In this document: positions 22,961 to 33,940 of the stretch, piece by piece
Layout: every line of letters starts with the position of its first letter
Position numbering within the stretch: position 1 is the stretch's first letter
From: Luzula sylvatica
Taxonomy: Eukaryota > Streptophyta > Magnoliopsida > Poales > Juncaceae
Assembly: GCA_946800325.1 (NCBI GenBank)
Contig: OX326956.1
Coordinates: forward strand, 13,619,167-13,683,166
Length of the DNA stretch: 64,000 nt
Direction: 5' to 3'
Notes under the pieces: generated by a model
Seen by the model: only the letters and a program-made list of their open reading frames with translations
Database searches by the model: none
Told to the model about the DNA's origin: nothing
Made by a program: the position numbers and the translations under genes

Positions 22961-25900
22961 CATGTCTGGCCGATGAAAATCTTGTCTCTTGTTCTTTTTC
23001 AGTATTTGTTGTTTTAACCTGCTGTACAAACAATAATAAAGCAGCATTAATTTCTGAAAATATGTGATAAACATTTGCTTGTATTTATAGATGAAGATTT
23101 ATTAATTATTACCTGGTGCTTGTTCAACTCACTTATTGGGAAATTTCAATGGCCTGAAAAAAGAAATGTAAGATAAAAATCAAACTATTGAAAATATATA
23201 CAGGTCAAACAAATGGGAAATTTACAAAAAAAACCCATGCATTACTGCTAAATTGCAAAAAGAACCCTGTGTTACAAAAAAAACAGAGAGTGTTTCTTGA
23301 TTTTTTTTAGAATGGTGGGACTAATTTGCAAAAACTAATAGTGCAGGGGTTTTGTTGCAATTTAGGCACAATGCAGCAGGTGATATCTGCAAATTTGCCA
23401 TGAAAATCACCTTCATGGTGTGACCATAAAAGAAAAGAATTCTTACATTGCTAAGAAATGGTGGGACTCGGAGTGCTTTTTGAAATTTTTTGCTGTGGTG
23501 CTAATTTCTTCTAAGTCCCTTTGCCCTGCACACAAAAAAAATAAAAAACTTGAGACTAATTGTTCATAACAATTCAGGGTTTTCTTGATAAATTTACAAA
23601 ACAACGCAAGGCATATTTATTTATACAAGAAATTCAGGATTTTCTTGAAGAATATTCAAAACCATTAACAAAATTAAATGAAAATCGAAATTCAATCTCA
23701 AAGCCAAACATAGAAATGGACAAGAAGAATGGCTCTGGCAAGAAAACTAAGTGCAAATAGAAAATCAAAGAAAGGATTTGGGGGTAAAATATCTTTAATA
23801 AAGAAAACCAAAAAAATTACAAAAATGGAGAAGAAACACTTACGTTCTCCTGTCTTTCCATTATCCAATCTCACCGCAAACATGTAAATCGTTATTCATA
23901 ACGAGATCTGAGAAGTGAGACCACCAGGTAAGAGGACATAATTCTTCATGAGTGCTGAGCGTTCATTTATAAGGTTTTCTTGCGATTTGATTGACCGATT
24001 TTTTAGAACTTTTCGTCTCTAGAGTTTCTCGATTTTTTTTGTGGAGGAGAAAAGAGAAGAAGCGAGAGAAGAGAGAAGCGAAGAGAGAAGAGAATGAAAG
24101 AACAGTACGGAGTACATAGAGAGGACCCTTTTATGGAAGAGTTTAGAGTTGGAGGTGAAATATTTTACTTATTCCATAAACACGGTGTACCTATTAAGAC
24201 ATGCACCATATAAGAACGACATGCTCTATTCTGGCATTAAAGCGTGGACCGAGTTTATTTCGTTTAAAAATCAAAATGTTACCGTTGTCATTAGCTGTTC
24301 TTAACGTTAGGATTAAGATGTGAATCATGTGATTGAATTTTGTTACCGTTTGAAATTAGATATGTTAGATGATATCAGCTTAATTTTTTTTGATTAAATG
24401 ATATCAGCTTAATTAGAAATATTATTCTTGTCAATCTCTCTTTAATTAAATATTAACTTAATGAGATTATGGTAGATATTACTCCCCGTTTAAATATTAG
24501 CTTAATTATCGTAAAACATGATTCTTGTCATTCTCTCTTTAATTAAAAATTAAAAATAAAAATAATTTCATATTCAGTAATGTTAAATGATATGTGATAA
24601 GAGTGAAGTGAATAAGGCCCAAATATACAATACAATACTCTGTGAATAAATCCCAACTCCAGAAATTAGGGGAAACAAATCTGCCAACATGGCATTCTGA
24701 CATTGGATCTTTACAAACTACAAACAAAATTATACGTACGATGCGTGTTGTGCAACGTATAATTATGCGCATGAACGAAAGGACCACCACTTTTTTATTC
24801 CAATGCTAAATATATAAATAAATTACATCAATTGAAAAATGTTAGTAGCTTATGTAATATGCCCTCATTTTTTTGGATACATATAACGAATATTAAATAC
24901 AGTCCGATTGAAAATATTATTAAGGGCCCACGTTGGAGCGCAACATATTAATATTTTTAGATTTGTATATTACGTGGTACTATTATTTCTTTAGACGTTA
25001 TTCTTTTTTTAGAGGTTATTGGTAATTGGTAATAATATTATTTCTTTAGAGGGCATTCATAATAGTATTATTTCTTTAGAGGGCGAGATATTATTATTTG
25101 TATCATGTATCCAAGACTAGAGAAGTCTAAATTTCAGGGTATTCATATTCATATTATTCTACATTTTAGAGGGCTACATTTGTATTTTTGGGATTTTGTA
25201 GGGATACACTAGAAATTTAATCACTGAAATTTCGTCACTACCGAAAAAAAATATATATTAGTCTTTGGACTGAAGTTTGTAAGGAGACCCTAAAGAATGC
25301 ATTACTCTTGTTTGGAAAAATTTGTATTTGCAAAAAATCGAAAACACTAGAGCATGTGCTTTTAATTATTTTTTTAAGAAAAGAAAAAGACTGTATACTT
25401 CTTTTCTACAATTTTTAAGTATAGTACCATGTGAAGCACATTAAATTCTGGTTAAATATTAATTTATGTTGTTGTCATCGTGTGGTGTGTGTTCATTGTT
25501 AAACAAGTCAAATTAATTTAATTTAATAGTGTGTAAATGTATCTTTTAACTTTATTTTTAACAATGAAACATTTAAATTATTTCAATAATACAAAACATA
25601 TCATGCACAATCGAGCAAATACGTGAATGATTAAATTATTCCGATGCGGAACGAGCAAACAATATATTTTTTTTTTTCTCTAAAAAATAATAACTAATTC
25701 ACATGAGAAAATTTGTTTGAAATATGAAAAAATTAAACTGAAGATAGTTTTGTAAATTAACATGAAGTAATTTAATTTATGCGGTTGTGTCTAAAGAAGA
25801 ACCAAGCTAATAGAATAGTATAATTCAATTTCTATAAGTTTTGAAAGACCACCTCTCAAATATAATAAATTAAATTAAATAGTATAATTGAGCAAAATAT

Positions 25901-25971
25901 AAAATTTCTTAATTCATTCAATGTATATAATTTTAGTGCTGAAATGCCTTTTAGTTTACAGAGGAATACAA

Positions 25972-26590
25972 AATCATCCATTCTTGTTGCTCGTCGTCAA
26001 ATTCAGTAAAATCATCCATTCTTGTTGCTGGTATTAGGAAGATTTTTGGAAGAAGAGGGAGAGGGGAGAGAGAGGGGGTCTGAGGGAGAGAGAGGAAGTG
26101 AGAGAGAGAAAGTTGCCATGTGTGAGAGAGAGCAAGTGTAAGGAGAGAAAGGGGGCTGATTTGATGTTGCTAGTTAATGTGAGTTGACGGGGCGACCTCC
26201 ATGGGTTAACATCTACCCATCATTTGGTATCTGTGGCTCGTGCAGGTATGCAGTACATCGGGAGTACCGTTGAAAGGACGTTGTTCCTTCTTAAGGTTTA
26301 ACAGTCCATTATGGATTAACAACCGACTAATACGAAAAAGGGGGTGCGTGGAGTTGACATGTGTCCATGGATTAACGGGGTGCCAGCACATCAAGAGCTT
26401 GGGGGAAAGGAGGGGGAGGACAAACATTTTCCTAAAAAAAATATACGAATGTAAATAGTTGTGTGAATTGATTGGTGGAGTGAAAACATAACAAAAATGT
26501 CTTTTTATCAAATATATATCCCACCAGCCATAAATATTTCCCTAAACCACCATAAATATTTTGAAGAAATATATATATATATATATATAG
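25972..26590. other. Purine-rich intergenic DNA
   Basis: The phrase AAAATCATCCATTCTTGTTGCT is tandemly duplicated at 25970 and 26008. A GA/GGA-rich tract runs 26045-26155. 26180-26440 is more GC-balanced and has an open frame on each strand, but no recognisable protein. An (AT)n run lies at 26568-26590. Confidence 0.5.
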
Positions 26591-26779
26591 AGTGTGACTA
26601 TTTTACTTGTACAAGTAATGGTCCATTTCTACTTGTGATCTCTCTACCGCTAGATATGTTTAAGATCTGTGCTGCGTTTTAGACACAAACGGCGACGTTA
26701 ACGGATATAAATTACCATCCCTCCAACTCGTCTCTTCCCTTTTAGCAATATTGTTCCTCTCTTCTTCCAGTCTTGTCTC

Positions 26780-26911
26780 GATGCAAATGGTTTTATTGGT
26801 TCTGGATACCCTCTCTCTACTTCGCTGGCTCGCAATGGGTCTTGATTTTTCCCATTCCCTCTCTCTGGCTATTATCCTCTCCCTTGCTTGCTCTATTCTC
26901 CTTGCACGGTA
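26780..26911 (+). CDS. Possible small hydrophobic ORF
   Basis: ATGCAAATGG at 26780 opens 43 codons (ending CTTGCACGGTAG) rich in Leu, Ile, Val and Ser, like a single membrane segment. It follows a C/T-rich stretch. It may be a captured leader rather than a gene. Not recognised. Confidence 0.15.
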
Positions 26912-29015
26912 GTCTTTTTCTTTTTTGTTTCATTGGTAGAAGATTCTTGTTTTGATCTCCGATTTGAAAAGGATTGTTGTATGGTGTTATTGACTTTTTC
27001 AAATTTCATCTGTACCCTTCCAACAACTCAAAATATCTTATTCCCCATCGGAATTTGCTAATCTCAGAGTAAAAATTATGAATTTGCAAAATTCTTGTAC
27101 AATTGTTACTTATGGAGGATCTAATCTCAAGATTCACGAACACCGTTCAGCAACGATAGATAGATTAATAGTAATTTGGCTTTAGAAACTGGAACTATTA
27201 AGCTTCAGCTCAATTGAGTTCAAACTGAAATGACAATATTGTTGCAATTATCAGGGAATTGTATGCCATATCGTTGCATGGGCTAGTATATACCAATCAT
27301 GATTGTAGTATGGAGTATTGATTCGTATATGTTATCATTTTCTTTTGAATTTATTTTCTATTGGAAAACACCAGTATTATGTTAGTGTTATTTATTTGGT
27401 ATATATGTGTAGATAGCATGTGGTCAGGGCCGGCTTGTTGAATTTAGAAGCCTTTGACAAAATATTATGTCGAGATTTGAGAAATCACTGAACTCGAATA
27501 ATTGGGGAATTGACAAGAGAAATTGAGAAATTGGTTAGAAGAATTCCGCGACTGACTGGAGCAGCGACATGCATTGTGAAAGTGTCGACTGGCGTGAGCA
27601 ACAGACTCGTGGCGAACTGGCTGCAGTGGCTGGTGTCGCGGGTCCCGCATCCCAGTCCAGTGTCATGACTGGGCCAAATTAAAATATGAACAGACAAATT
27701 TCTTTCCCTCGAAATTGTATAGATTGGGATTTGTATTTTATATTGTATTTGGATGTAGGGTTCTCCTTGGATTTTCTTTTTGAAAATATGTTGTATTGAG
27801 ATTTCGGTTGCTTATTATTATTTGATGGAATTGGTGTGTAATTGGTATTGTGATACAATTCATCAAAATTGTTGTTTAGTTGAACATTATGAGTCATGTA
27901 GTTCTGATATTTCGGTGATAACATTATATGAATGATTGAAATTCTATTGAACTTTTGAATGATCGTGAAACAACCAATATTTGTCTTCTCGGGTTTCTAT
28001 CGACAAATATTTTTCATTTCAGATTAATTGACCAATTTATTTCATATCAAATTGATTGACCAATTTTCATTCAGCAAAATATAATTGCGTTCACGAATCA
28101 ACGCATCCATTTCAATTTCAATGCATTCACTTCATTTTCAATACATATTATATAAATTGAATTTTAGAAAATATCCAATGCACATTCGATACCAATATAC
28201 ATTTCGTACCAATTCATGTTCAATGCATTATCATTGTAATCCTAACCTTAAAAATCCGAGACATACAAATTCAATTTCTAACCCTAAACTATCCACATGC
28301 ACACTGAATCATATTTCTAACCCTACCTAAACCGTCCATGTCGAGACTTTGTATGAACGGGAGGCAGCAAAAAACAGCTAGTGTGCTTGCCAGAATGAGA
28401 GCAGCTTATCATTATCAAGGCTTAATGGTTTCCATTGATTCGGTTTAGATACCAATCCATGTATAGGGTTTCTTATCTTGCACTGATGTTGTAAAAGTTC
28501 CGATGCAAGTACGTCACATGGTGCCATGGTGCAGTTGGCTTCGATATGATATATGCGCCAAAACTATTTGGAGAGAGCTCCCCAATTACGTGGAAATTGC
28601 CTAAAAGACATTTGATGATAGAATTGTCATTTTCATTTGCTTTATGTACTAACTAAAGTTATAAGCATAAAATTGTACATAGTTTCAGTTCCATGTATCA
28701 AATTATTCAAAACAAACTTTGACTTGTGCAGAGAATTAGACCTACATATATGAACTTTATTAGCACAAATACATAACGAGCTCTTAAATTGAGCAAGAAA
28801 TTAACACCAATTCCTAATTTACCCCAATTCAATTATAATGGGTCATATTAAACGCTAATTAGTTCCAAATAAACAACAGATTAAATCACAAACACAAAAA
28901 ATGAAATTCTAAATACATCCACTGAACCCTAAATAGTCCCAAAATCAGTCAATTTTAGTTGGTATTGTAAATATGACATACACATAAATTTTTTGCGGTG
29001 AGGAATTAGACACAC

Positions 29016-29133
29016 CTTGATGGAGAGAGAGGCGGGGAGAGAGAGAGAGATCACCGGAGCCCTGCGACATTGGTGAGACAGATAGATCCTTCAAGTCCTT
29101 CAACAGTCGCGCAAGGGAGATGAGACGGTTCAT
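29016..29133 (-). CDS. Possible first exon of captured gene
   Basis: On the minus strand a TATA-like CCTTTATATCTTTATC (about 29149-29164) precedes an ATG at 29133. The frame MNRLISLARLLKDLKDLS... stays open for 39 codons to a CATCAAG|GTGTGT donor. No continuation could be identified downstream and the family is unknown. Confidence 0.25.
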
Positions 29134-29430
29134 CCTTTCTCTTGATAGAGAGATAAAGATATAAAGGAGAGCTCCTCCTTCCTTCCACATTATTTCGATC
29201 GATCGATCGACAGAGAGAGAGAGACGAGAGAAGGTGGCTATATGTTTTTGAGGGATTTTGACGCTACACCCCTGTTTTTAACGGATCAATTAACTTTTGA
29301 CAAACGGAACTTTACTTTTAATCCCAGCACACATCTTAATGCACATCAAACGGAATTAAAACTCACAAGTAGAAATTTGTATTTACTTGTACAAGTAGAA
29401 CAAAAAAGAATGTTCACAACTTCATGAATC

Positions 29431-30248
29431 ACAAAAAGAAATGGTTGAATTGTAACATTTAAAATATAATTCTTTTTGGATATTTCTAAAATTTGGTTTT
29501 TTGGGTACTCCAAAGTCAGTGGATTTCTATAAACTTCTCTAAAATAAAATAAAATGATGATAAATAATTATAATTATTATTGTACCTTATAAGATGAACA
29601 CCAGTAAAGTGCATGTTTTTGTTAAGTAATATTCAGCCTATAAAAACATACAAGATTATTATAATAGAAAATAATTGGTCAAATATAAATATAAAAAATA
29701 TAAACCTCATGATATAAGCCTCTTGAGCAAATTCTCGTCACAAAACTTATATCGCACAACTGAAATTTAATAAATCCGACGATACCTTAAACCAAAACAA
29801 ATACATAAAAAGAACAAAAAATATATATATATGGCAAGAAACAAGTAAATGTTAACATAAGTAAATCGTTTTTTATAGAAGGGTAATTCAGTATTACCGG
29901 TACAGTCATCTGAGCTACCTACTGGTACCAGTCAACAGAATGTACCAGCAAATAAAAGAAGGGAATGTTGCAAGACATAAAGTCATGTTCGTTAAACTCA
30001 TTGATTTAGGGTTTCGTCGTCCAAAGCGGTTGAATAAGCCATTGCGAGAAGGGTTCCATTGCTGCTCAGGCATCGCCATTCACTTCGTCTCCGATGCGCT
30101 TCGTCACTGATAGTAGCTTCGTTGCGATCAGGTAAACAGATTCACTGTGACAATGGTAATAACAAAGAAGGCGAATCGAGCAAGATTTCAATGATGATAG
30201 TACATACTACAAGGTAAATTTCGGTTAAGAAATGAAGAACTTACTCAC
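29431..30248. other. Intergenic DNA with GGTACC-rich patch
   Basis: AT-rich up to 29880. Then 29890-29955 has several GGTACC/GTACCAG words, and 30000-30130 is GC-balanced (GGGTTTCGTCGTCC..). On the minus strand, 30068-30140 stays open and may be a terminal exon of the unrecognised gene at 30249-30530. Confidence 0.4.
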
Positions 30249-30530
30249 TGGTGGCTTCATCTGACAGTTCAATCTGTCGAGACTCCAAAGTTAGGATTTT
30301 GGTGGTGGCTCGATCTGTCCAATGAATGTAGGATTTGATAGGAGTGTGCATCTGGCCGAGGATTTGCCGAGCAGAGCCCCAAAAGCCGGCATAATTGTGT
30401 ATTGCGAACTGCTGCAAAATGAATCAGAAGCAAAATTGAGATCAAAATTAAGCAAATCTTTGTAATTTAAAGCCAACATTTTACTCACAGAAAAAGGTTT
30501 CTCCTTGAAAATCGCGACCAAATCCTTGAG
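30249..30530 (-). CDS. Unrecognised split coding region
   Basis: On the minus strand, an exon from 30530 to 30489 (after a GTCGTAG acceptor; LKDLVAIFKEKPFS) ends at a GTGAGT donor. It joins in frame to an exon from 30411 to 30249 (after a TTTTGCAG acceptor; QFAIHNYAGFWGSARQILGQ... through IHWTDRATTKIL to DEAT), which ends at another GTGAGT donor. Total 68 codons without a stop. The coding texture (few rare words, Trp/Tyr/His present) and consistent splice sites argue for a real or formerly real gene. The start and the following exon are uncertain. I know no family that fits. Confidence 0.35.
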
Positions 30531-30679
30531 CTACGACTGTACAAAGCAAGCCGAAAGCTTCAGGCTCGATACAGAGAAGATAAGAGTCGAGAGTATGTTT
30601 TCCCATCTCGGTTTTTTCATGGAGAGGCTCGGAATTCGAATCTCTTCCTTGAGCTTTCACGACGAAAGGATAAGGAGTA

Positions 30680-31478
30680 TACATTTTGGGCGGAGAGTGA
30701 TGCAAGGAATAAGGTGCTCCTAAAACATAAAATATCAAATTTCTTGGAGAAAAAAGACAACTTGAACCCTTCACGGAGAAGTACTCTCTCCATGGAAAAT
30801 TTTTAAGGGATAATTTTTTGTATGTCCCTCCTAAAACATAAAATATCAAATTTGTCCCTATAAAATTGTAAATATCAAATATGTCCTTCCAAAACCAAAT
30901 AATCTATCAAATTTATCTTTACATAATTAAAACTTATCAAAATTATCGTTCTAAAACTAATACTTAATCAGATTTATCCTTCAAATTCCAGAAATTATAA
31001 AAAACATTCAATATCATGTATACCCCCGAAAGAACTCTTAATTGTATACCTCTGCCAAATTAGAAATATTATTAAAGACCCTACAAATTAAAAAACCTTA
31101 AAATATCATTAAAAAAAAGCCGAGATTTGGGGTTAGGGTAAAAAAATCTTAAAAAGGCTGAAAATTAACAAAACCCCCTTAAAATGCTGAAAACTAAAGT
31201 ATTACATTTTAAATTGCATAAATTTTGAAAAAACCTAACTAATATCATGTATACCCCGCAAAATCTCTTAATATCACATATAACTCTGCAAAATTAGAAA
31301 AATCATGGATGCCCCGGCAAATTAAAAAAACCCTAAAATGCCTGGGAAAAAAAACTCAAATTTGGAAAAAGAAAAATTATGCAAAAAGGTTGAAAATTTT
31401 AATTTTTGCAAGGGCAAAATGTATCGAATTATCAAATTACAAAACCTTTAATCTCGATTCGTCAGCCTTGTTCAATAT
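30680..31478. repeat. AT-rich DNA with AATATCAAATTTGTCC repeats
   Basis: The word AAAACATAAAATATCAAATTT is repeated at 30723 and 30832, with weaker copies (ATCAAATATGTCC, TATCAAATTTATC) to 31000. This resembles one arm of the inverted-repeat MITE types at 61333 and 63420. 31000-31478 is degenerate and has no gene. Confidence 0.4.
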
Positions 31479-31819
31479 CAAGCGTTGGCAGTGCCATTAC
31501 TCATTTTACTCACTTCTGAATCTGCATAATTATCAAATTAGCAAATTAGCAAAAAATTAGCACAAATTAGCTCAAAATTATCAGAAAGCACAAATTTTAC
31601 TCACTTCTGAATCTGTATAATTATCAAATTAGCACAAATTTCGAGTGTAATTAAATGAAATCCCTCTTTCATACCTCAGTTCAAACTGGTAAGAGAGGTA
31701 GACGAGCTTTCTCTATGTCCTGCATTGGAGATTTCGCTCTAATTTCTTCAAATTTAAATGTTGCACGATGTTGATTTAAAATGACGAGCAAGGCTGAAGG
31801 GAAAGGCTTGGTACCCTGT

Positions 31820-31950
31820 CAATTGGTTTCTCGGACATCTTTTGATATAATCCAGAATTGGTTTCTCGGACATTAATTTTTTTAATAATCCAGAATTGGT
31901 TTCTTGGACCTGTTTTTGTTTTTTTTATGTAATCCAGAATTCGGACGCTA
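31820..31950 (+). repeat. Short tandem array AATTGGTTTCTCGGAC
   Basis: Four imperfect units with the words ATCCAGAATTGGTTTCTCGG and spacing of about 37-45 bp. The last unit is degenerate (CAGAATTCGGACGC). Confidence 0.8.
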
Positions 31951-31964
31951 ATGTTTTTTGATAA

Positions 31965-32530
31965 CTCAGAATCGAGCTTCTATCGCCACCATGGCTGGCG
32001 TAAGAGCCGAGCTTCTATCGCCACCATACCTGGCGTAAGAGCGGAGTTTTATCGCCCCCATAGCTGGCGTAACAAAGGAGTTTTATCGCCAACAGAGATG
32101 GCGAAAAAAAAAGAGTTTTATCGCCACCGTAGCTGGCGTAAGAGCGGAGTTTTATCGCCACCACAGCTGGCGTAAGAAAGGAGTTCTATCGCCACCATAG
32201 CTGGCGTAAGAAAGGAGATTTATCGCCAACAGAGCTGGCGAAAAAAGAGTTTTTATCGCCACCATGGCTGGCGTAACAGCGGAGTTTTATCGCCCCCATA
32301 GCTGGCGTAAGAAAGGAGTTTTATCGCCAACAGAGATGGCGAAAAAAAAGAGTTTTATCGCCACCATAGCTGGCGTAAGAGCGGAGTTTTATCGCCACCG
32401 CAGCTGGCGTAAGAAAGGAGTTTTATCGCCCACAGAGCTGGCGAAAAAAAGAGTTTTTATCGCCACCATAGCTGGCGTAACAGCGGAGTTTTATCGCCCC
32501 CATAGCTGGCGTAAGAAAGGAGTTTTGTCT
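31965..32530 (+). repeat. Hairpin minisatellite, 16 units of ~34 bp
   Basis: The consensus unit is GAGTTTTATCGCCACCATAG followed by CTGGCGTAAGAAAG. Sixteen units are countable. Each contains CGCCA-N7-TGGCG, able to form a 5-bp stem. Variant types (CCACC, CCCCC and CAACAGAG centres; GTAAG or GAAAAAA tails) recur in the same order every 6-7 units, a higher-order repeat of roughly 205-240 bp. The ORFs here are only the repeat translated. Confidence 0.9.
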
Positions 32531-33083
32531 CTCAGACCAAAATTGCGAAAGATCTGAGTTTTATCACCAACTCGAATTGCCAAGTTAACCATTGGCGAAT
32601 CAGATTTTTCCAGGTTCTCAACACCAGACTGCCATGGCACTGCCAACGCTTGATCAATGAGGCTTTTTTCTCAGAAGGCTCGAAGTACGTACCAGTGACG
32701 AATCGAAAGCGATGACTAATACAATTTGAAATTTGATCAGCCAGGATATATAGGGGAACGAGTGACCAAATCAGTGACGAATCGAACAAGACTCAAAGTA
32801 CAAACCAGGCTATTTTCTCATCTCGGTTTCCGTGCAGGTGCGGTGGTACCTGTTGTTCGATGCATCGTCATCAAATGTTCCTTCGATTATAAAGAGATGT
32901 GCCGCGAAGCGATCAATAAATCCAATCCCGTGGCAAAGTCGAGAAGTATGGTTTTTAAATGTTTAATACAAATGATGCAAAGAAGAGGAAGAACATTTTC
33001 TTCGTTTGCTTTGTGCATTTTATAATTTAAGCATCGAATCGGGACCCCCTGTAAATTGAATCTTTCAAGGGTCATATATGTAA

Positions 33084-33940
33084 AAAGTGCACGAGCTTCG
33101 AGGACTCGGAATCTTGATGGTGTTGACTATGGCTTGCTCGCAGATTTCGTCAAAGAAGCCAAGGTAAATATTAATTTCCAGTAATTTTCTGGTTAGGCGT
33201 CTGAGCATTCTGCGTACCACCATGGAGAACAGAGTCTCGCTGGTACGGGTACGATCTCATGTTCTGCAACCCATAGGTCAATTCGGTACAAGGCATCAAG
33301 TGAGTACTATTTGATAATTTAATATTTCAAAGATACCCCTCTGAATTGTATATTTATTTATTTTTTCATTTTATAGGGTGGTAAAGACCTTGCGAGTGCA
33401 CGGTACCTACACACAAAACTGTCTCCAATAACGCGATTTTTATTCCCCAAGGACAATGATATGCTTCTCGATTATTTGAACGAAGGCAACCAATCAATTG
33501 CTTGGTACCAGACCCTAATTTCTATTTTTTTTTATAATTCATCTTGTTTATTGGATCTTGATTTTAATGGCTTTGAAATTGTAGGTATATCTCGATAATA
33601 CCGGTAGTGTTGGTGAACGGAAGTGGAGGAATTGGTACGGGTGGAGTTGCTGTGTACCGAATTACAATCCAAGAGACATTGTTGCGAATATAAGAAAATT
33701 ACTCACTAATGAACCAAAGGAAACAGTGCACCCTTGATACCGTGGTTTCAAGGTTTGTAATTTTTGTACTTTTTTATCTATTAATTAACTAATTATAAGT
33801 TTTTTTTTTTTTTTTTTTGTACTTTCAGGATAGTATTGAAAAAATTAGCACCAAAGAATCTGGCGAGACTTGCAGCATTACAGGTGTCATCGAGGAAGTG
33901 GATGACACTACACTCCTAATGACAGAATTGCGGAATCGAA
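33084..33940 (+). pseudogene. DNA topoisomerase II pseudogene fragment
   Basis: Successive exon remnants match the eukaryotic type II topoisomerase breakage-rejoining core: ...DFVKEAKV (to 33163); SEHSAYHHGEQSLAGT then PIGQFGTRHQ (33197-33299); GGKDLASARYLHTKLSP through FPKDNDMLLDYLNEGNQ (33377-33504); WYISIIPVVLVNG..GIGTG then WSCCVPNYNPRDIVANIRK (33585-33752); DSIEKISTKESGETCSITG (33829-33935). Most introns keep GT-AG ends. It is dead: a frameshifting deletion falls between SLAGT and PIGQ, one base is missing after GIGTG (about 33646), an in-frame TGA follows VHP (33736), and there is no ATPase domain or active-site region. The live enzyme passes DNA duplexes through each other. Confidence 0.85.

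Larger units (their letters stand above)
20572..24577. mobile_element. Foldback element copy A with GC-rich core
   Basis: A 4.0 kb near-palindrome. The left arm (20572-22330) reads CTGAATATGAAATTATTTTT inward; the right arm (22817-24577) is its reverse complement with a small number of substitutions and indels. Each arm contains, from outside in: an AT-rich end, an AACGTTAGGATTAAG segment, a CT/GA-rich tract, a TATA-like box, a spliced micro-ORF, splice-flanked exon-like segments and a TG/CA repeat. The centre is a GC-rich minisatellite. Long-arm foldback elements are known in plants (FARE in Arabidopsis, SoFT in tomato), but I see no MULE transposase and no clear target duplication here. Confidence 0.85.
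18411..25971 (+). repeat. Segmental duplication, block A
   Basis: The sequence from ATTCATATTATAGTT at 18411 to ACAGAGGAATACAAAA at about 25971 is repeated in the same orientation at 37968-48804 with high identity, down to matching micro-features. Differences are indels: ~100 bp of the left foldback arm (about 20670-20780) is absent from B, the GC core is longer in A, and B has two extra insertions. The flanks outside the block are unrelated, so the repeat ends there. Confidence 0.9.
26591..29430. mobile_element. Candidate gene-capturing DNA element (Pack-type)
   Basis: The left end (about 26600-26710: TTACTTGTACAAGTAA, then TTTCTACTTGTGA, AGATCTGTGCTG, AACGG) is matched in reverse complement by the right end (about 29280-29400: the same palindrome, TTTCTACTTGTGAG, GATGTGTGCTGGG, CCGTT). 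The imperfect terminal repeat is about 110-120 bp. The ~2.6 kb between has genic texture: a C/T-rich promoter-like region (26700-26960), a GC-balanced exon-like block (27420-27670) and a possible first exon on the minus strand (29016-29133). No transposase is seen and no target duplication was found. Confidence 0.4.
31479..32652. mobile_element. Inverted-repeat-bounded unit carrying minisatellite
   Basis: The 19-mer CAAGCGTTGGCAGTGCCAT at 31479-31497 recurs exactly in reverse complement at 32634-32652, with weaker similarity on both sides. The unit encloses a ~93-bp duplication (ACTCACTTCTGAATCTG at 31506 and 31600), a short tandem array at 31820-31945 and the hairpin minisatellite. No ORF other than repeat translation. 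Confidence 0.4.

Noticed and set aside
22089..23074. Several ORFs of 170-283 codons on both strands across the foldback core
   Set aside because: They are open in all frames because the GC-rich repeat and CA/TG tracts lack stops. The Pro/Gly/Arg-rich and Thr/His-rich products mirror the repeat, and they change with unit number in copy B (41536-42215).
23560..23760. 66-codon ORF repeated in every foldback arm (for example also 340, 21400, 40848 and 42721)
   Set aside because: It begins at a TTG with no upstream ATG in frame, lies in an intron of the opposite-strand micro-ORF, and is frameshifted in copy 0. Its conservation is explained by the arms being copies.
25972..26590. Continuation of the truncated SAWADEE gene beyond block A or B
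   Set aside because: No C-terminal SAWADEE motif was found here or after 48804 on either strand.
31965..32530. CRISPR-like array
   Set aside because: The units are contiguous without unique spacers, show internal variant order, and lie in plant nuclear DNA.
31951..32557. Plus-strand ORFs rich in YRHHSWRKKGVLSP repeats
   Set aside because: Translation of the 34-bp minisatellite; no flanking coding sequence.
33084..33940. Functional topoisomerase II gene
   Set aside because: Frameshifts, an internal stop and absence of the ATPase domain and active site show it is a fragment.
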